This document shows positions 1 through 8,482 of a stretch of DNA of 64,000 bases, in pieces. This DNA is from Streptomyces cavernicola (GTDB lineage: Bacteria; Actinomycetota; Actinomycetes; Streptomycetales; Streptomycetaceae): assembly GCF_029968035.1 (NCBI RefSeq), contig NZ_JASCIQ010000031.1:50765-114764 (forward strand), read 5' to 3'. Below the pieces are notes generated by a model. It made no database searches, had not been told where the DNA came from, and saw only the letters and a list, made by a program, of their open reading frames with translations. The stretch's first letter is position 1. Each line of letters opens with the position of its first letter. A program made the translations under genes and the position numbers.

Positions 1-116
1 TTGAGATGGGGGTCCCCCCTGCTCGAGCGCAGCCGAGAGCTTGGGGGAGGGGGTCCGGGGGCTGGCCCCCGAAGCTGCTGCAAGCTTTCGGGAAGGGGCG
101 GGGAGGGGACAAAAAA
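1..116. repeat. dispersed GC-rich intergenic repeat, copy 1
   Basis: Non-coding repeat. Its first ~80 bases recur as the reverse complement at about 18776-18860. Its end, which includes the string gctgctgcaagctttcggga, recurs in the same orientation at about 18974-19015. Related ends (actttcgggaaggggcgggg) are at 27860 and 56322. The reading frames through it are by-products of composition. Confidence 0.8.
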
Positions 117-150
117 CGAGCCCCCGCCCGACACTTCGGGCAGGGGCTCG
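111..150 (-). terminator. rho-independent terminator of the streptogrisin gene
   Basis: Hairpin at 117-150: an outer stem of cgagcccc with ggggctcg, then an inner gcccga/tcgggc pair around a short loop. On the minus strand it is followed by six T residues (A-tract 111-116). It lies 30 bases beyond the stop codon of the protease gene. Confidence 0.85.
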
Positions 151-179
151 CAGAAGCCGTCGACGCAAGACGCACAAGA

Positions 180-1082
180 TCAGTACACGCTGACCCCGTA
201 CCTGCTCAACGCCTCCTTCACAGGCTGGAAGTACGTCGTACCACCGGAGGAGCAGTTGCCGCTGCCGCCGGAGGTGAGACCGATCGCGCGGGTGCCGGAG
301 TAGAGAGGGCCGCCGGAGTCGCCGGGCTCGGCGCAGACGTTGGTCTTGATCATCCCGTAGACGATGTCGCCGCCACCGTAGTTGACCGTCGCGTTCAGGC
401 CGGTGACGGAGCCGCTGTGGGTGCCGGTGGTGGAGCCGCGCCGGGTGACGGACATGCCGACCGTCGCGTCGGCCGCGCTGGTGATGTCCTGGCTGCCGAC
501 GGTGCCCGGGTGCGTCAGGTTGGTGTTGGAGTAGCGCACCAGGCCGTAGTCGTTGGTCGGGAAGCTGGATCCGGCCGTCGGGCCGATGGTCGTCGTACGG
601 GACGAGTTGGTGTACCAGGTGCCCGCGCCGTCGGTGCAGTGCCCCGCGGTGACGAAGTAGTACGTACCCGCCGAATTGCGGACGTTGAAGCCGGCGGAGC
701 AGCGCCAGCTGGAGGCGTAGATCGCGTCGCCGCCGGAGAGCAGCTTGCTGAACTTGCCGGAAGTGCGCTCGATCTTGAGGGCGCCCGCGTTCGTGCCCGC
801 TTCGCGCTTGATCTCGTTGACCTCGGCCTGGGAGACGGTGCTGTCGACCGTCACCACGACGCGGTCGGTCTTCGGGTCCACGTTCCAGGCCGTGCCCGCG
901 ACATCGGCCTCAAGGACCGCGTCGCTCGCCTTCTTCAGCTGGGCGCTGCTGTACGTGGTCGCCTCGTCCGCGCTGGCGGCGGGCGCGGCGAACGCGCCTG
1001 CCGCTACGAGAGATCCGGCCACGACGGCCAGGGACGCACGTCTCGCGACGCTGCTGCGGGGGGTGGTGCGCTTGATCCTCAC
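180..1082 (-). CDS. sprB: streptogrisin B-like secreted serine protease (S1 family)
   Basis: Extracellular chymotrypsin-like protease made as a 300-residue pre-pro-protein. Residues 1-38 form a signal peptide (positive start, hydrophobic core, cleavage near APAASA). Residues 39-114 are an alpha-lytic-type pro-region that acts as a folding chaperone in this family. The mature domain starts near LSGGDAIY. The triad is His148 (TAGHC), Asp178 (NDYG) and Ser256 (GDSGGP). The mature sequence follows streptogrisin B of S. griseus closely, including the C-terminal YGVSVY, and the length is the family's usual ~299. The GTG start at 1082 was chosen because GGAGGA precedes it and it begins the signal peptide; the open frame continues upstream without signal character. 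It could be another streptogrisin paralogue (A or D), but B is the best match from memory. Confidence 0.93.
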   Translation of the reverse strand: MRIKRTTPRSSVARRASLAVVAGSLVAAGAFAAPAASADEATTYSSAQLKKASDAVLEADVAGTAWNVDPKTDRVVVTVDSTVSQAEVNEIKREAGTNAGALKIERTSGKFSKLLSGGDAIYASSWRCSAGFNVRNSAGTYYFVTAGHCTDGAGTWYTNSSRTTTIGPTAGSSFPTNDYGLVRYSNTNLTHPGTVGSQDITSAADATVGMSVTRRGSTTGTHSGSVTGLNATVNYGGGDIVYGMIKTNVCAEPGDSGGPLYSGTRAIGLTSGGSGNCSSGGTTYFQPVKEALSRYGVSVY

Positions 1083-1370
1083 TTCGCGTTCCTCCGAGGG
1101 AATCGGGGGCCCGCCTGGGAGGGAGCGGGCCCGTGAGGCGCAGCCGGGGGCCAGCGGTTCCGATCCCGCGTCCGGAATCCGAATTCGTTGTGCCCCTGAC
1201 AAGCGCTGGCTCGGAGTATTCGGTCGGCGCGGAGGCCGCACAAGGGTGCCTTTCGGCCGTCTGCCCATGACGCACTCCGGCCCCGGCGGCGGGTGCGTCG
1301 CGTTCGTCCGCGGGTGCCGTCGGGGTCGCTCGTCGAGGTTGTGACGTACGCGCCCTGCTCGGGGTTCCGC
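1083..1370. other. upstream region of the protease gene, no gene
   Basis: This 288-base stretch holds the ribosome binding site (GGAGGA, about 8 bases before the GTG at 1082) and presumably the protease promoter. I see no convincing -10/-35 pair and no conserved reading frame. The six-frame openness is a result of composition. Confidence 0.5.
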
Positions 1371-1403
1371 CCTCAACTCGCCGTCGGCTGCGTCGAGTTG
1401 AGG
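1371..1403 (-). terminator. hairpin downstream of the DUF5685 gene
   Basis: Perfect 10-bp stem cctcaactcg / cgagttgagg (1371-1380 with 1394-1403), 13-base loop, about 80 bases beyond the stop codon at 1485. There is no T-tract. It could alternatively be an operator for the protease gene. Confidence 0.5.
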
Positions 1404-1484
1404 GGTGTACCGATTCGCCCGCTCCGTCCGGGCGCGGGCATGGCTGGAATCAGTCGGTCCGGTGGGCTTCGCCGCCGTGGCGGC

Positions 1485-2819
1485 TCAACAACCGCAGTCG
1501 CAGCCGCAGTCGCAGCCGTCACAACATCCGCCGTCGCCGCCCTCGCCGCCCTCGCCCCCGCCGCCGCTCCCGCAACAGCTGCAGCAGTCGCCGCAGTTGG
1601 AGCAGCAGTCACAGGCGCTGCAGCAGTCGTTGCACAGCCCCTCCTTGCGCTCCCGGCTCCACGGGTCCTCGTGCGTGCCGCAGCACAGCTGGCACGTACA
1701 GGCGAGCCCCGCCCACACCAGGCACCCGGCGATCAGCCCCCGCCGGTCGCGCGGCGGCCGAGGCCCGCCGGGCGGAGGCCCGAAGGGCCCACCGGGACCG
1801 CCAGGCCCGTACGGACCGCCGGGCCCACCGGGGCCGGGCTGCTGCGGAGCGTAAGGACCCCCGGGCCCACCCGGCCCGCCGGGACCCGGCTGCGGATAGG
1901 AGGCGTACGGGTCGACGGGACCGGCCGGACCCGCCCCGCCGCCCGGCTGCTGATGCGAGCAGCTCGTCGTCCCGAAGGCGCGGTCGACGGAGCGCGGCAG
2001 TTCGTGCACGAGCAGCCGGTGCGCGAGCGAGGAATCCGTGAACTCCACGTCCCGCAGGGCGAGTCGGATGCCGCGCAGCGCGTCGTCGGCGAGCCTGCGG
2101 GCCTCCGTGAGCGAGGCGCCGGTCACGGTCAGCGGGTTCCACGCCCCGCGCGCGGCGTCCTCCTCGCGGTCCTCGACGGCGTCCAGGAGGTGTGCGAGCC
2201 GCCCGAAGAGCCGGCCCGCCTCGGCGAGCGGCGCCGCGTTGCCCGGCCGCCCGGCGAGCTGCGCGGTGTGCGCGAAGGCCGCGGCGGTCGCGGTCTCGGT
2301 CGGCTCGGTGACGACGAGCAGCGAGGTGCCGGGCCCGGCGAGCGCCTCGATGCCTTCCTGTCGGCTCACGGCCTCCACGAGTACGGCGGTGTCGAAGCCG
2401 ACGTCGGCCCCGGTGCGCGCCCCGGCCCGGTCCCAGGAGCGGGCGACCCGGCGCGCGGCGAGGGCCACCGGCTTGCGCCCCAACACCCCGTCCCCGTCGG
2501 CCACGTGGTCGCGCACCTTCGCCGAGGCGAGGACGAGCGAGACGGCGGCGGCGAGGCGCGCACCCTCGCCCTGGGCGACCGAGGCGCCGCGCATCCCGCG
2601 CAGCGGACAGGGACCGGCGGTGCGCCGCCACCCGGTGGCCCGCTCGGCCTGAGCCTCCGTCAGAACCGAGACCAGTAGCCCGTCGTAGTTGGTGACGACC
2701 CGCGCGAACTGGCCATGATCACTGCGCAGCGCGAGGCAGAGCCCGCAAAGATGCGCCATCCACTGCGTCTTGAGACCTTCACCGAGCCGGTGGCTGCAGG
2801 GCCTGACGATGCCGAACAA
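1485..2819 (-). CDS. DUF5685 family protein with collagen-like linker and Cys-rich tail
   Basis: Protein of 444 residues, function unknown. The N-terminus FGIVRPC and the following HLCGLCLALRSDHG resemble DUF5685 proteins, which begin with a short Cys-containing segment and a mostly helical body (to about residue 310). A Pro/Gly-rich stretch follows (about residues 315-375: repeated GPGGPGGP, PYGP, PFGPPP). The last ~75 residues hold about 22 cysteines in CC, CDC and CGC patterns and end CDCGCDCGC. The TTG start at 2819 was chosen because GGGGAG precedes it and the family begins M-F-G at this point; the longer frame adds 34 residues with no family likeness. The tail suggests metal binding or a heavily disulfide-bonded or scaffold-anchoring role, but this is inference. 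Confidence 0.8.
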   Translation of the reverse strand: MFGIVRPCSHRLGEGLKTQWMAHLCGLCLALRSDHGQFARVVTNYDGLLVSVLTEAQAERATGWRRTAGPCPLRGMRGASVAQGEGARLAAAVSLVLASAKVRDHVADGDGVLGRKPVALAARRVARSWDRAGARTGADVGFDTAVLVEAVSRQEGIEALAGPGTSLLVVTEPTETATAAAFAHTAQLAGRPGNAAPLAEAGRLFGRLAHLLDAVEDREEDAARGAWNPLTVTGASLTEARRLADDALRGIRLALRDVEFTDSSLAHRLLVHELPRSVDRAFGTTSCSHQQPGGGAGPAGPVDPYASYPQPGPGGPGGPGGPYAPQQPGPGGPGGPYGPGGPGGPFGPPPGGPRPPRDRRGLIAGCLVWAGLACTCQLCCGTHEDPWSRERKEGLCNDCCSACDCCSNCGDCCSCCGSGGGGEGGEGGDGGCCDGCDCGCDCGC

Positions 2820-3105
2820 GACGGCTCCCCCGTGAGTCGTTGATGACGTGCGACCGCATCGTATCGGCCACGCCGAGCAGCTCGACACGCCCGCCGTCAC
2901 CCGTACGCGCCGACAAGTCATATTTCACTCACTGTCAGCAGACTTACCTGGCAGGACCCTTGGAGAATGGGGGTGCGTTCTGCACCAGTAGCGTCACGAA
3001 AGGCCCATGCGGCGACTAACCGCTTGGTCGGAGTGACGCGACATCCGCATCATGGACGACCATAGGGGTGCGGACAGCAGGGAACCGCTGTGAGAGGAGG
3101 CGTCC

Positions 3106-3552
3106 ATGGGATCGGTGCGCAAGGCGAGTGCCTGGCTTGGCCTCGTCGACGACAACGATGACGAGCGTTACTACGACGGTTACGAGGACGAGGCGGCCGA
3201 AGGCCCCGAGTCCGGCGAGACCTGGGTGACCGACCCCCGGGTGCGGGTCGCCAGCGAGCAGGCCGAGGATTCCGGCCGCCGGATCGGCACGATCGCCCCG
3301 GACGGGTTCCGGGACGCGCGCGCCATCGGCGAACTGTTCCGGGACGGCGTCCCGGTCATCATCAACCTCACCTCGATGGACCCGGGCGACGCCAAGCGCG
3401 TGGTCGACTTCGCGGCCGGACTGACCTTCGGTCTGCGCGGCTCCATCGAGCGGGTGGCGACCCGGGTCTTCCTGCTCACCCCGGCCGACACCGCGATCGT
3501 CAACGGCGAGTCGGCGAGCCGCCCTTCGGACGGTTTCTTCAACCAGAGCTAG
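3106..3552 (+). CDS. sflA: SepF-like cell division protein SflA
   Basis: Small 148-residue SepF-family protein. SepF proteins bind FtsZ polymers and membranes; streptomycetes carry SepF plus two shorter homologues, SflA and SflB, reported to influence sporulation septation and polar growth. Residues ~1-50 are an acidic linker (DDNDDERYYDGYEDE). Residues ~60-135 are the SepF core with the DGVPVIINL, DFAAGLTFGLRGSIERV and RVFLLTP signatures. GAGGAGG lies 5 bases before the ATG. It stands alone rather than in the division and cell wall cluster, which argues for an Sfl protein rather than SepF itself. The choice of SflA over SflB rests on remembered gene order. Confidence 0.85.
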   Translation: MGSVRKASAWLGLVDDNDDERYYDGYEDEAAEGPESGETWVTDPRVRVASEQAEDSGRRIGTIAPDGFRDARAIGELFRDGVPVIINLTSMDPGDAKRVVDFAAGLTFGLRGSIERVATRVFLLTPADTAIVNGESASRPSDGFFNQS

Positions 3553-3593
3553 ACCGGCAGGCCGCTCACCGACTCCCCCGGACCGCTCCGGTC

Positions 3594-4790
3594 CTACCGG
3601 AACGCGTCGAGCCCGGTGAGCGCCTTGCCGAGTACCAACTGATGCATCTCGACGGTGCCTTCGTAGGTCAGCACCGATTCGAGATTCGTCGCATGCCGCA
3701 TCACGGGGTACTCGAGCGAGATCCCGTTGGCCCCGAGGATCGTCCGCGAGGTGCGGCAGATCTCGATGGCCTCTCGTACGTTGTTGAGCTTGCCGAAGCT
3801 GATCTGCTCCGGCCGCAGTCGGCCCGCGTCGAGGCGGCGCCCCAGGTGGTGGGCGAGCAGGATCCCCTTGTGCAGTTCGAGGGCCATGTCGGCGAGCTTG
3901 GCCTGGGTGAGCTGGAAGCCGCCGATGGGCCTGCCGAACTGCTCGCGCGTCTTCGCGTACTCCACCGCCGCTCCGAAGGACGAGCGGGCCGCTCCCATCG
4001 CACCCCAGACGATGCCGTAGCGGGCGTGGCTCAGGCAGCTGAGCGGGCCGCGCAGGCCGGTGACCTCGGGGAGGACCGCGTCGGCGGGCAACCGGACCTC
4101 GTCCAGGACGAGTTCGCTGGTGACCGAGGCGCGCAGGGACCACTTGTGCTTGATCTCGGGGGCGGAGAAGCCGGGGCTTTCGGTGGGGACGACGAAGCCG
4201 CGGATGCCCTCGTCGGTCTGCGCCCAGACGACGGCGACGCCGGCCACCGAGCCGTTGGTGATCCACATCTTGCGGCCGGTCAGGATCCAGTCCGTGCCGT
4301 CCTTCTTGGCGTGCGTCCGCATCGAGGCGGGGTCGGAGCCGTGGTCCGGCTCGGTCAGGCCGAAGCAGCCGATGACCTCGCCGGCCGCCATCCGCGGCAG
4401 CCACTGCTGCTTCTGCTCCTCGGAGCCGAACCTCCAGATCGCGTACATCGCGAGGGAGCCCTGCACCGAGACGAGCGAGCGGATGCCGGAGTCGGCGGCC
4501 TCCAGCTCCAGGCAGGCCAGGCCGTACTGGACGGCGCTCGCGCCCGCGCAGCCGTAGCCGGTGAGGGACATGCCGAGGGCGCCGAGTCCGCCGAGTTCGC
4601 GGGCGAGTTCGCGTACGCCGGGGAGTTCGCCGCGCTCGTACCAGTCGGCAATGTGCGGCAGTACGCGGTCCTCGGTCCAGCTGCGGACGGTGTCGCGGAT
4701 CGCGAGGTCCTCGGGGTCGAGGAGGTCGTCGAGGCCGAGGGGGTCGGCGGGGTCGAACGGCGGCAGGGCGGGGCGGGACGAGGACGACAT
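3594..4790 (-). CDS. acyl-CoA dehydrogenase (glutaryl-CoA dehydrogenase-like)
   Basis: FAD-dependent acyl-CoA dehydrogenase of 398 residues, cytoplasmic. All three domains are present: the helical N-domain, the beta-barrel with CFGLTEPDHGSDP and WITNG, and the C-terminal helical domain. The catalytic base is the Glu in LTYEGTVEMH near the end, and the flavin-contacting REQFGRPIGGFQL is intact. The YEGT placement, and the absence of a partner gene, resemble glutaryl-CoA dehydrogenases. The substrate cannot be fixed from sequence. Start: the ATG at 4790 is preceded by GGAGG; an upstream in-frame GTG at 4808 would place that Shine-Dalgarno inside the gene. A dyad lies 23 bases upstream. Confidence 0.9.
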   Translation of the reverse strand: MSSSSRPALPPFDPADPLGLDDLLDPEDLAIRDTVRSWTEDRVLPHIADWYERGELPGVRELARELGGLGALGMSLTGYGCAGASAVQYGLACLELEAADSGIRSLVSVQGSLAMYAIWRFGSEEQKQQWLPRMAAGEVIGCFGLTEPDHGSDPASMRTHAKKDGTDWILTGRKMWITNGSVAGVAVVWAQTDEGIRGFVVPTESPGFSAPEIKHKWSLRASVTSELVLDEVRLPADAVLPEVTGLRGPLSCLSHARYGIVWGAMGAARSSFGAAVEYAKTREQFGRPIGGFQLTQAKLADMALELHKGILLAHHLGRRLDAGRLRPEQISFGKLNNVREAIEICRTSRTILGANGISLEYPVMRHATNLESVLTYEGTVEMHQLVLGKALTGLDAFR

Positions 4791-4812
4791 GGACGGGCCT
4801 CCGGACACGTAA

Positions 4813-4829
4813 AACTAGCAGCGTTAGTT
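4813..4829. promoter_or_regulatory. candidate TetR-type operator of the acyl-CoA dehydrogenase
   Basis: The 17-bp imperfect dyad aactagcagcgttagtt pairs in six of eight positions around the base at 4821. It sits just upstream of the dehydrogenase start. Dyads containing AACTA...TAGTT are common targets of TetR-family regulators of acyl-CoA metabolism, but no such regulator gene is adjacent. Confidence 0.45.
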
Positions 4830-4897
4830 ACGGTGTGCTGCCGACAGTACGGCTCGGGGAAGCCGCACGTCCAGAGTGTCCCGGCCGGTGCGCGGCG

Positions 4898-6601
4898 TCA
4901 GGCGGAGGACTCGGCGGCGAGGGTCTCGCGGTCCCGCTGGGCGGGGGCGGTCTGCCGGCCGGGGTGCGGCACCGCGGCCTTGCCGGTCTCCGTGACCGCG
5001 TCGGCGCCTGTCGACTCGTCCGGCACGGAGGCGGAGAGGTCCATGGAGCGGGGCAAGCGCAGGGCGGCCAGGGCGCCGACGAGCAGCAGGGCGGCGCTGG
5101 CGTACAGCGTGACGTGCAGTCCGTGCACGAAGGAGTCGCGGGCCGCGGTGCGCAGGGCCTCGCCCGCCCCGGCGTCGAGCCCCTCGGCGATCTCGTAGGC
5201 CTCGCCGATGGAGTGCCGGGCGGCGGCGACGTCGGCGTGCGGGACGCCGGGCACGGAGTCGAGGCGGGGGCCGTAGGCGGCGTTCATGACGCTGCCGATG
5301 AAGGCGATGCCGATGCCGCTGCCCAGCTGGTACGAGGTCTCGCCGATGGCCGCGGCGCCGCCCGCCTGGCCCTGGCTGACGTCGCTGAGCATCGACTCGT
5401 ACGCCCCGAAGAGCGTGGTCTGCAGGCCGAAGCCGAGCAGGACGAAGCCGGTCAGGAGCAGCGCGAGGTTGTCCTTGTGGCCCATGAAGGTGAGCGTGAG
5501 GACGGCGACGGCGGTGAGGCAGAAGCCGAGCGAGACCATCACGCGCGGGCCGAGCCGGGGCAGGATCGAGGAGCCGGTGAGCCCGCCGGCCATGGCGGCG
5601 AGGGTCAGCGGCACCATCCTGAGGCCGGTCTCCAGGGGCGAGAGGCCGAGCACGAGCTGCAGGTACTGCGCGGCGATCAGCATCAGGCCGACGAGCGCCA
5701 GCATCGCGATGATGATGCAGCCGATGGAGGTGCCGAAGGCCGGCCGGGAGAACAGGCTGAGGTCGACGAGCGGGTGCTCGCGGCGGCGCTGTCTGCGCAC
5801 GAAGAGCACCAGGAGCAGCGCGCCGACAAGCAGCGGCACGAGCGTCATCGGGCTGACGACGCCCTCGCCGCCGCCCGCGCGCTTGATGCCGAGCACGACG
5901 CCGAAGAGTCCGGCCGCGGCCATCAGCGCGCCGACCACGTCCCACGGGCCGTTGCGGTCGCCGAGGGACTCGGGGAGCAGCCAGCGGCCGACGAGGAGGC
6001 TGGCGAACATCAGCGGGATGTTGATGAGGAAGACCGAGCCCCACCAGTAGTGCTCCAGGAGGAAGCCGCCGAGCAGCGGTCCCGCGGCGGCGCCGACGGC
6101 GGCCACCGCGCTCCAGATGCCGATGGCGAGGGCGCGCTCGCGCCGGTCAGGGAAGACCTGCCGGACGATGGAGAGCGTCGCGGGCATGATCATCGCGCCA
6201 CCGACGCCGAGCAGGACGCGCGCCGCGATCAGGGTCTTGGGTTCGTGGGCGAGCGCCGCCATCGCGGAGGCGAAGCCGAAGAGGCCGTACCCGAGCAGGA
6301 GCACCTTTCTGCGGCCGACGCGGTCGCCGAGGGTGCCGAAGAGGATCAGGAGGGAGGCGCAGACCAGGGGGTACGAGTCGACGATCCAGAGCAGCTGGAT
6401 CGCGCCGGGCTTGAGGTCCTCGGTGACGGCGGGCACGGCCACGTGCAGCACCGTCGAGTCGATGGCGACGATCGCGAGGCTCACGCACAGGACTATGAGG
6501 ACCACCCAGCGGTTGGCCCCCTCCGGGCGTCCGATACCCATCCGCTCCAGGAACCGGGAAGCCGAGGGCCGCTTCGGAGCAGCCGTGGTCGTCCCGGTCA
6601 T
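4898..6601 (-). CDS. MFS drug exporter, DHA2 family (14 TM)
   Basis: Major facilitator of 567 residues in the EmrB/QacA class, a proton-driven exporter of hydrophobic or cationic compounds across the cytoplasmic membrane. About 14 hydrophobic segments are visible between residues ~30 and 515. Motif A lies in the loop GTLGDRVGRRKVLLLGYGLF, and motif C is seen as GAAAGPLLGGFL. There is a ~60-residue hydrophilic C-terminal tail. The ATG at 6601 has GGGAGG 9 bases upstream. No TetR repressor is adjacent, so regulation is not evident. The substrate is unknown. Confidence 0.9.
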   Translation of the reverse strand: MTGTTTAAPKRPSASRFLERMGIGRPEGANRWVVLIVLCVSLAIVAIDSTVLHVAVPAVTEDLKPGAIQLLWIVDSYPLVCASLLILFGTLGDRVGRRKVLLLGYGLFGFASAMAALAHEPKTLIAARVLLGVGGAMIMPATLSIVRQVFPDRRERALAIGIWSAVAAVGAAAGPLLGGFLLEHYWWGSVFLINIPLMFASLLVGRWLLPESLGDRNGPWDVVGALMAAAGLFGVVLGIKRAGGGEGVVSPMTLVPLLVGALLLVLFVRRQRRREHPLVDLSLFSRPAFGTSIGCIIIAMLALVGLMLIAAQYLQLVLGLSPLETGLRMVPLTLAAMAGGLTGSSILPRLGPRVMVSLGFCLTAVAVLTLTFMGHKDNLALLLTGFVLLGFGLQTTLFGAYESMLSDVSQGQAGGAAAIGETSYQLGSGIGIAFIGSVMNAAYGPRLDSVPGVPHADVAAARHSIGEAYEIAEGLDAGAGEALRTAARDSFVHGLHVTLYASAALLLVGALAALRLPRSMDLSASVPDESTGADAVTETGKAAVPHPGRQTAPAQRDRETLAAESSA

Positions 6602-6884
6602 CTAGTACCTCCCAGTGATCCCGTACTCAGGCGGTCGGCGGCGGCTCTGCCAGCGGCGTTGGACCCGACCGGGTGTACGAGTGAGCAGTCAGCGTACGCG
6701 AGTTCAGAGCGGTGATGGGTGTCCCACCTCTCACGTAGCTGAACGACGCAGTGTGGCGTACGCCACGCCCGGCCCCCTCTCCCCCGTGCTCCCCCGCACC
6801 CCCGCGCCCCCGCGCAGAGGGCTCTCTCCCCTTCTACGACCGCCCGGGGGTATGTGGTTCCCCGCTCCGCCCATAATCGAGCCC
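6602..6884. other. divergent promoter region, no gene
   Basis: This 283-base gap separates the divergently transcribed exporter and membrane glycosyltransferase genes. It should contain both promoters. I see no confident boxes or dyads and no small gene. Confidence 0.4.
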
Positions 6885-8207
6885 GTGACCGATCTTGCCC
6901 CGTACGTGCCGACCGACCGCCGCGACCGGGTCCGCCGCGCGCTGCGCCGGACCGCGCCCGCGCTGCTCGTGTACGCCGGGGTGCGCGCGCTCGGGCTTCT
7001 GGTGCTCGCGGGGTGGTCGGCGGCGAACGGCAAGAGCGCGCACCGGCTGCTCAGCGCGCGCTGGGACTCGCTCTGGTACACCCGCGTCGCCGACTTCGGC
7101 TACGGCTGGGAGACCCGCCTGCCGGACGGCTCGGTCCACTCCAACCTGGCGTTCTTCCCGCTCCTGCCCTGGCTGGAGCGGCTCGGCCACGCCCTGACCC
7201 CGCTGTCGTACGCGGACGCCGGGCTGTTGGTCGCATGGCTCGCCTCGCTCGCGGCGGCGCTCGCGATCTTCCTGATCGCGGAGCGGCTGTACGGGCCAGG
7301 GCCCGTCTCTTCGGGCTTTGCGGATCAGGCCGCGGCGTCTGGTGCGGTGCATCGGCGCGCGGCCGGATCGCCCTCGTACTGGACGTACTTGGGTGATTCG
7401 GCCGTGCGGCGAGGCGCCGTGCCAGGCGTCGCGGGCCCGCAAAGCCCGGAGAGACGGGCACTGAGGGCCGGGGTCTGCGCGGTGGCGCTGTGGGCGGTGC
7501 TGCCGGTCGGGATCGTCCAGTCGATGGCGTACAGCGAGTCGCTGTTCACGGCGCTCGCGGCCTGGGCGCTGTGGGCGGTGCTGCGGGAGCGGTGGGTGTG
7601 GGCGGGGGTGCTCGCGGCGCTCGCAGGGCTGACGCGGCCGGTGGGCGCCGCGGTGGTGGCGGCGGTCTGGGTAACCGCGGCGGTCACGGTGGCGCGCGAG
7701 CGCCGGGCCGGATGGCGGCTCGTCCTCGGCGTGCTGCTCGCTCCGCTCGGGGCGGCCGGCTATGTGCTGTGGGTCGGCCGGCGGACCGGCGACGGCATCC
7801 TCGGCTATCTCGACGTACAGGCGCAGTGGGGCAACGGGTTCGACGGCGGGATCGCGTTCGCGCGGTTCGTCGGGGCGATGCTGACGTCGTTCCCCTCGGT
7901 GCTCGCCGGGCTCGGCCTGATCGCCGGGGTCGCTCTGGTGATCTGGCTGTACGTGCTGTGCGTACGGCAGAAGCAGCCGTACGCACTGCTCGTGTACTGC
8001 GGGATCGTCGTCGTGCTCGCGCTCTGCGCCTCGGGGTACTTCGGCTCCAAGCCGCGGCTGCTGCTGCCCGCCTTCCCGCTGCTGCTGCCGCTCGCGGTCG
8101 GCCTGGCGCGGTGGCGCACCTCCCGGTCGGCGGCGCTGCTCGCGGCGGTGGCGGTGGGCTCGGCGGTGTACGGGGCGTTCTGGCTGAACGGGTCGGGACC
8201 GCCCTGA
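6885..8207 (+). CDS. PIG-V-like membrane mannosyltransferase, interrupted in frame by a small element
   Basis: Polytopic membrane protein of 440 residues resembling the PIG-V/GT-C class, which transfers mannose from polyprenyl-phosphate-mannose on the outer membrane face. The first loop has the characteristic RWDSLWYTRVADFGYGW and FFPLLPWLERL segments, followed by about nine more hydrophobic segments to the C-terminus. Residues ~138-193, between two hydrophobic segments, are hydrophilic, Arg/Pro/Ser-rich and unlike the rest. They are encoded by a 167-bp element with inverted ends (7297-7463), so the gene reads through an insertion and may or may not work. The start is uncertain: GTG at 6885, or ATG at 6852 (11 residues longer); neither has a strong Shine-Dalgarno. 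Confidence 0.75.
   Translation: MTDLAPYVPTDRRDRVRRALRRTAPALLVYAGVRALGLLVLAGWSAANGKSAHRLLSARWDSLWYTRVADFGYGWETRLPDGSVHSNLAFFPLLPWLERLGHALTPLSYADAGLLVAWLASLAAALAIFLIAERLYGPGPVSSGFADQAAASGAVHRRAAGSPSYWTYLGDSAVRRGAVPGVAGPQSPERRALRAGVCAVALWAVLPVGIVQSMAYSESLFTALAAWALWAVLRERWVWAGVLAALAGLTRPVGAAVVAAVWVTAAVTVARERRAGWRLVLGVLLAPLGAAGYVLWVGRRTGDGILGYLDVQAQWGNGFDGGIAFARFVGAMLTSFPSVLAGLGLIAGVALVIWLYVLCVRQKQPYALLVYCGIVVVLALCASGYFGSKPRLLLPAFPLLLPLAVGLARWRTSRSAALLAAVAVGSAVYGAFWLNGSGPP
7297..7463. mobile_element. MITE-like palindromic element inside the mannosyltransferase gene
   Basis: Terminal inverted repeats of 27 bp (7297-7323 and 7437-7463) match at 25 positions; the core gcccgtctctYcgggctttg is shared. 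Total length is 167 bp. It has no transposase and preserves the reading frame of the host gene. The encoded stretch includes YLGDSAVRRGAVPGVAG, which I recall as a recurring artefact in Streptomyces proteins; this supports a dispersed repeat. The target duplication is not resolvable by eye. Confidence 0.7.
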
Positions 8208-8482
8208 TCCGGCCGTCCCGACGCCACGGCGGCCGCCCCCGGACACAGCGGGTGACCGGCGAGCGGGCCGCAGCGGAATGGGCGGCACTCGGCGCGGAAT
8301 GAATTCAGACGCCATCCGAAATCACAGCAGATGAAGATCGAATAAATACCGATCCAAGGTCATCAGCTTTTGCTCGGGGCTCTCGAATAACTCCCCCGCT
8401 GAGAGCAATCCCACATCACATCGTCATCACAAACCCTCTGATTCGGCCGGGTCGGGCACTCACTCGCTGTAGCGTCGATTGA

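Noticed and set aside
1..303. Short protein frame in the leftmost repeat
   Set aside because: The same peptide start appears at the other repeat copy (near 18856, minus); it is a composition artefact of the repeat.
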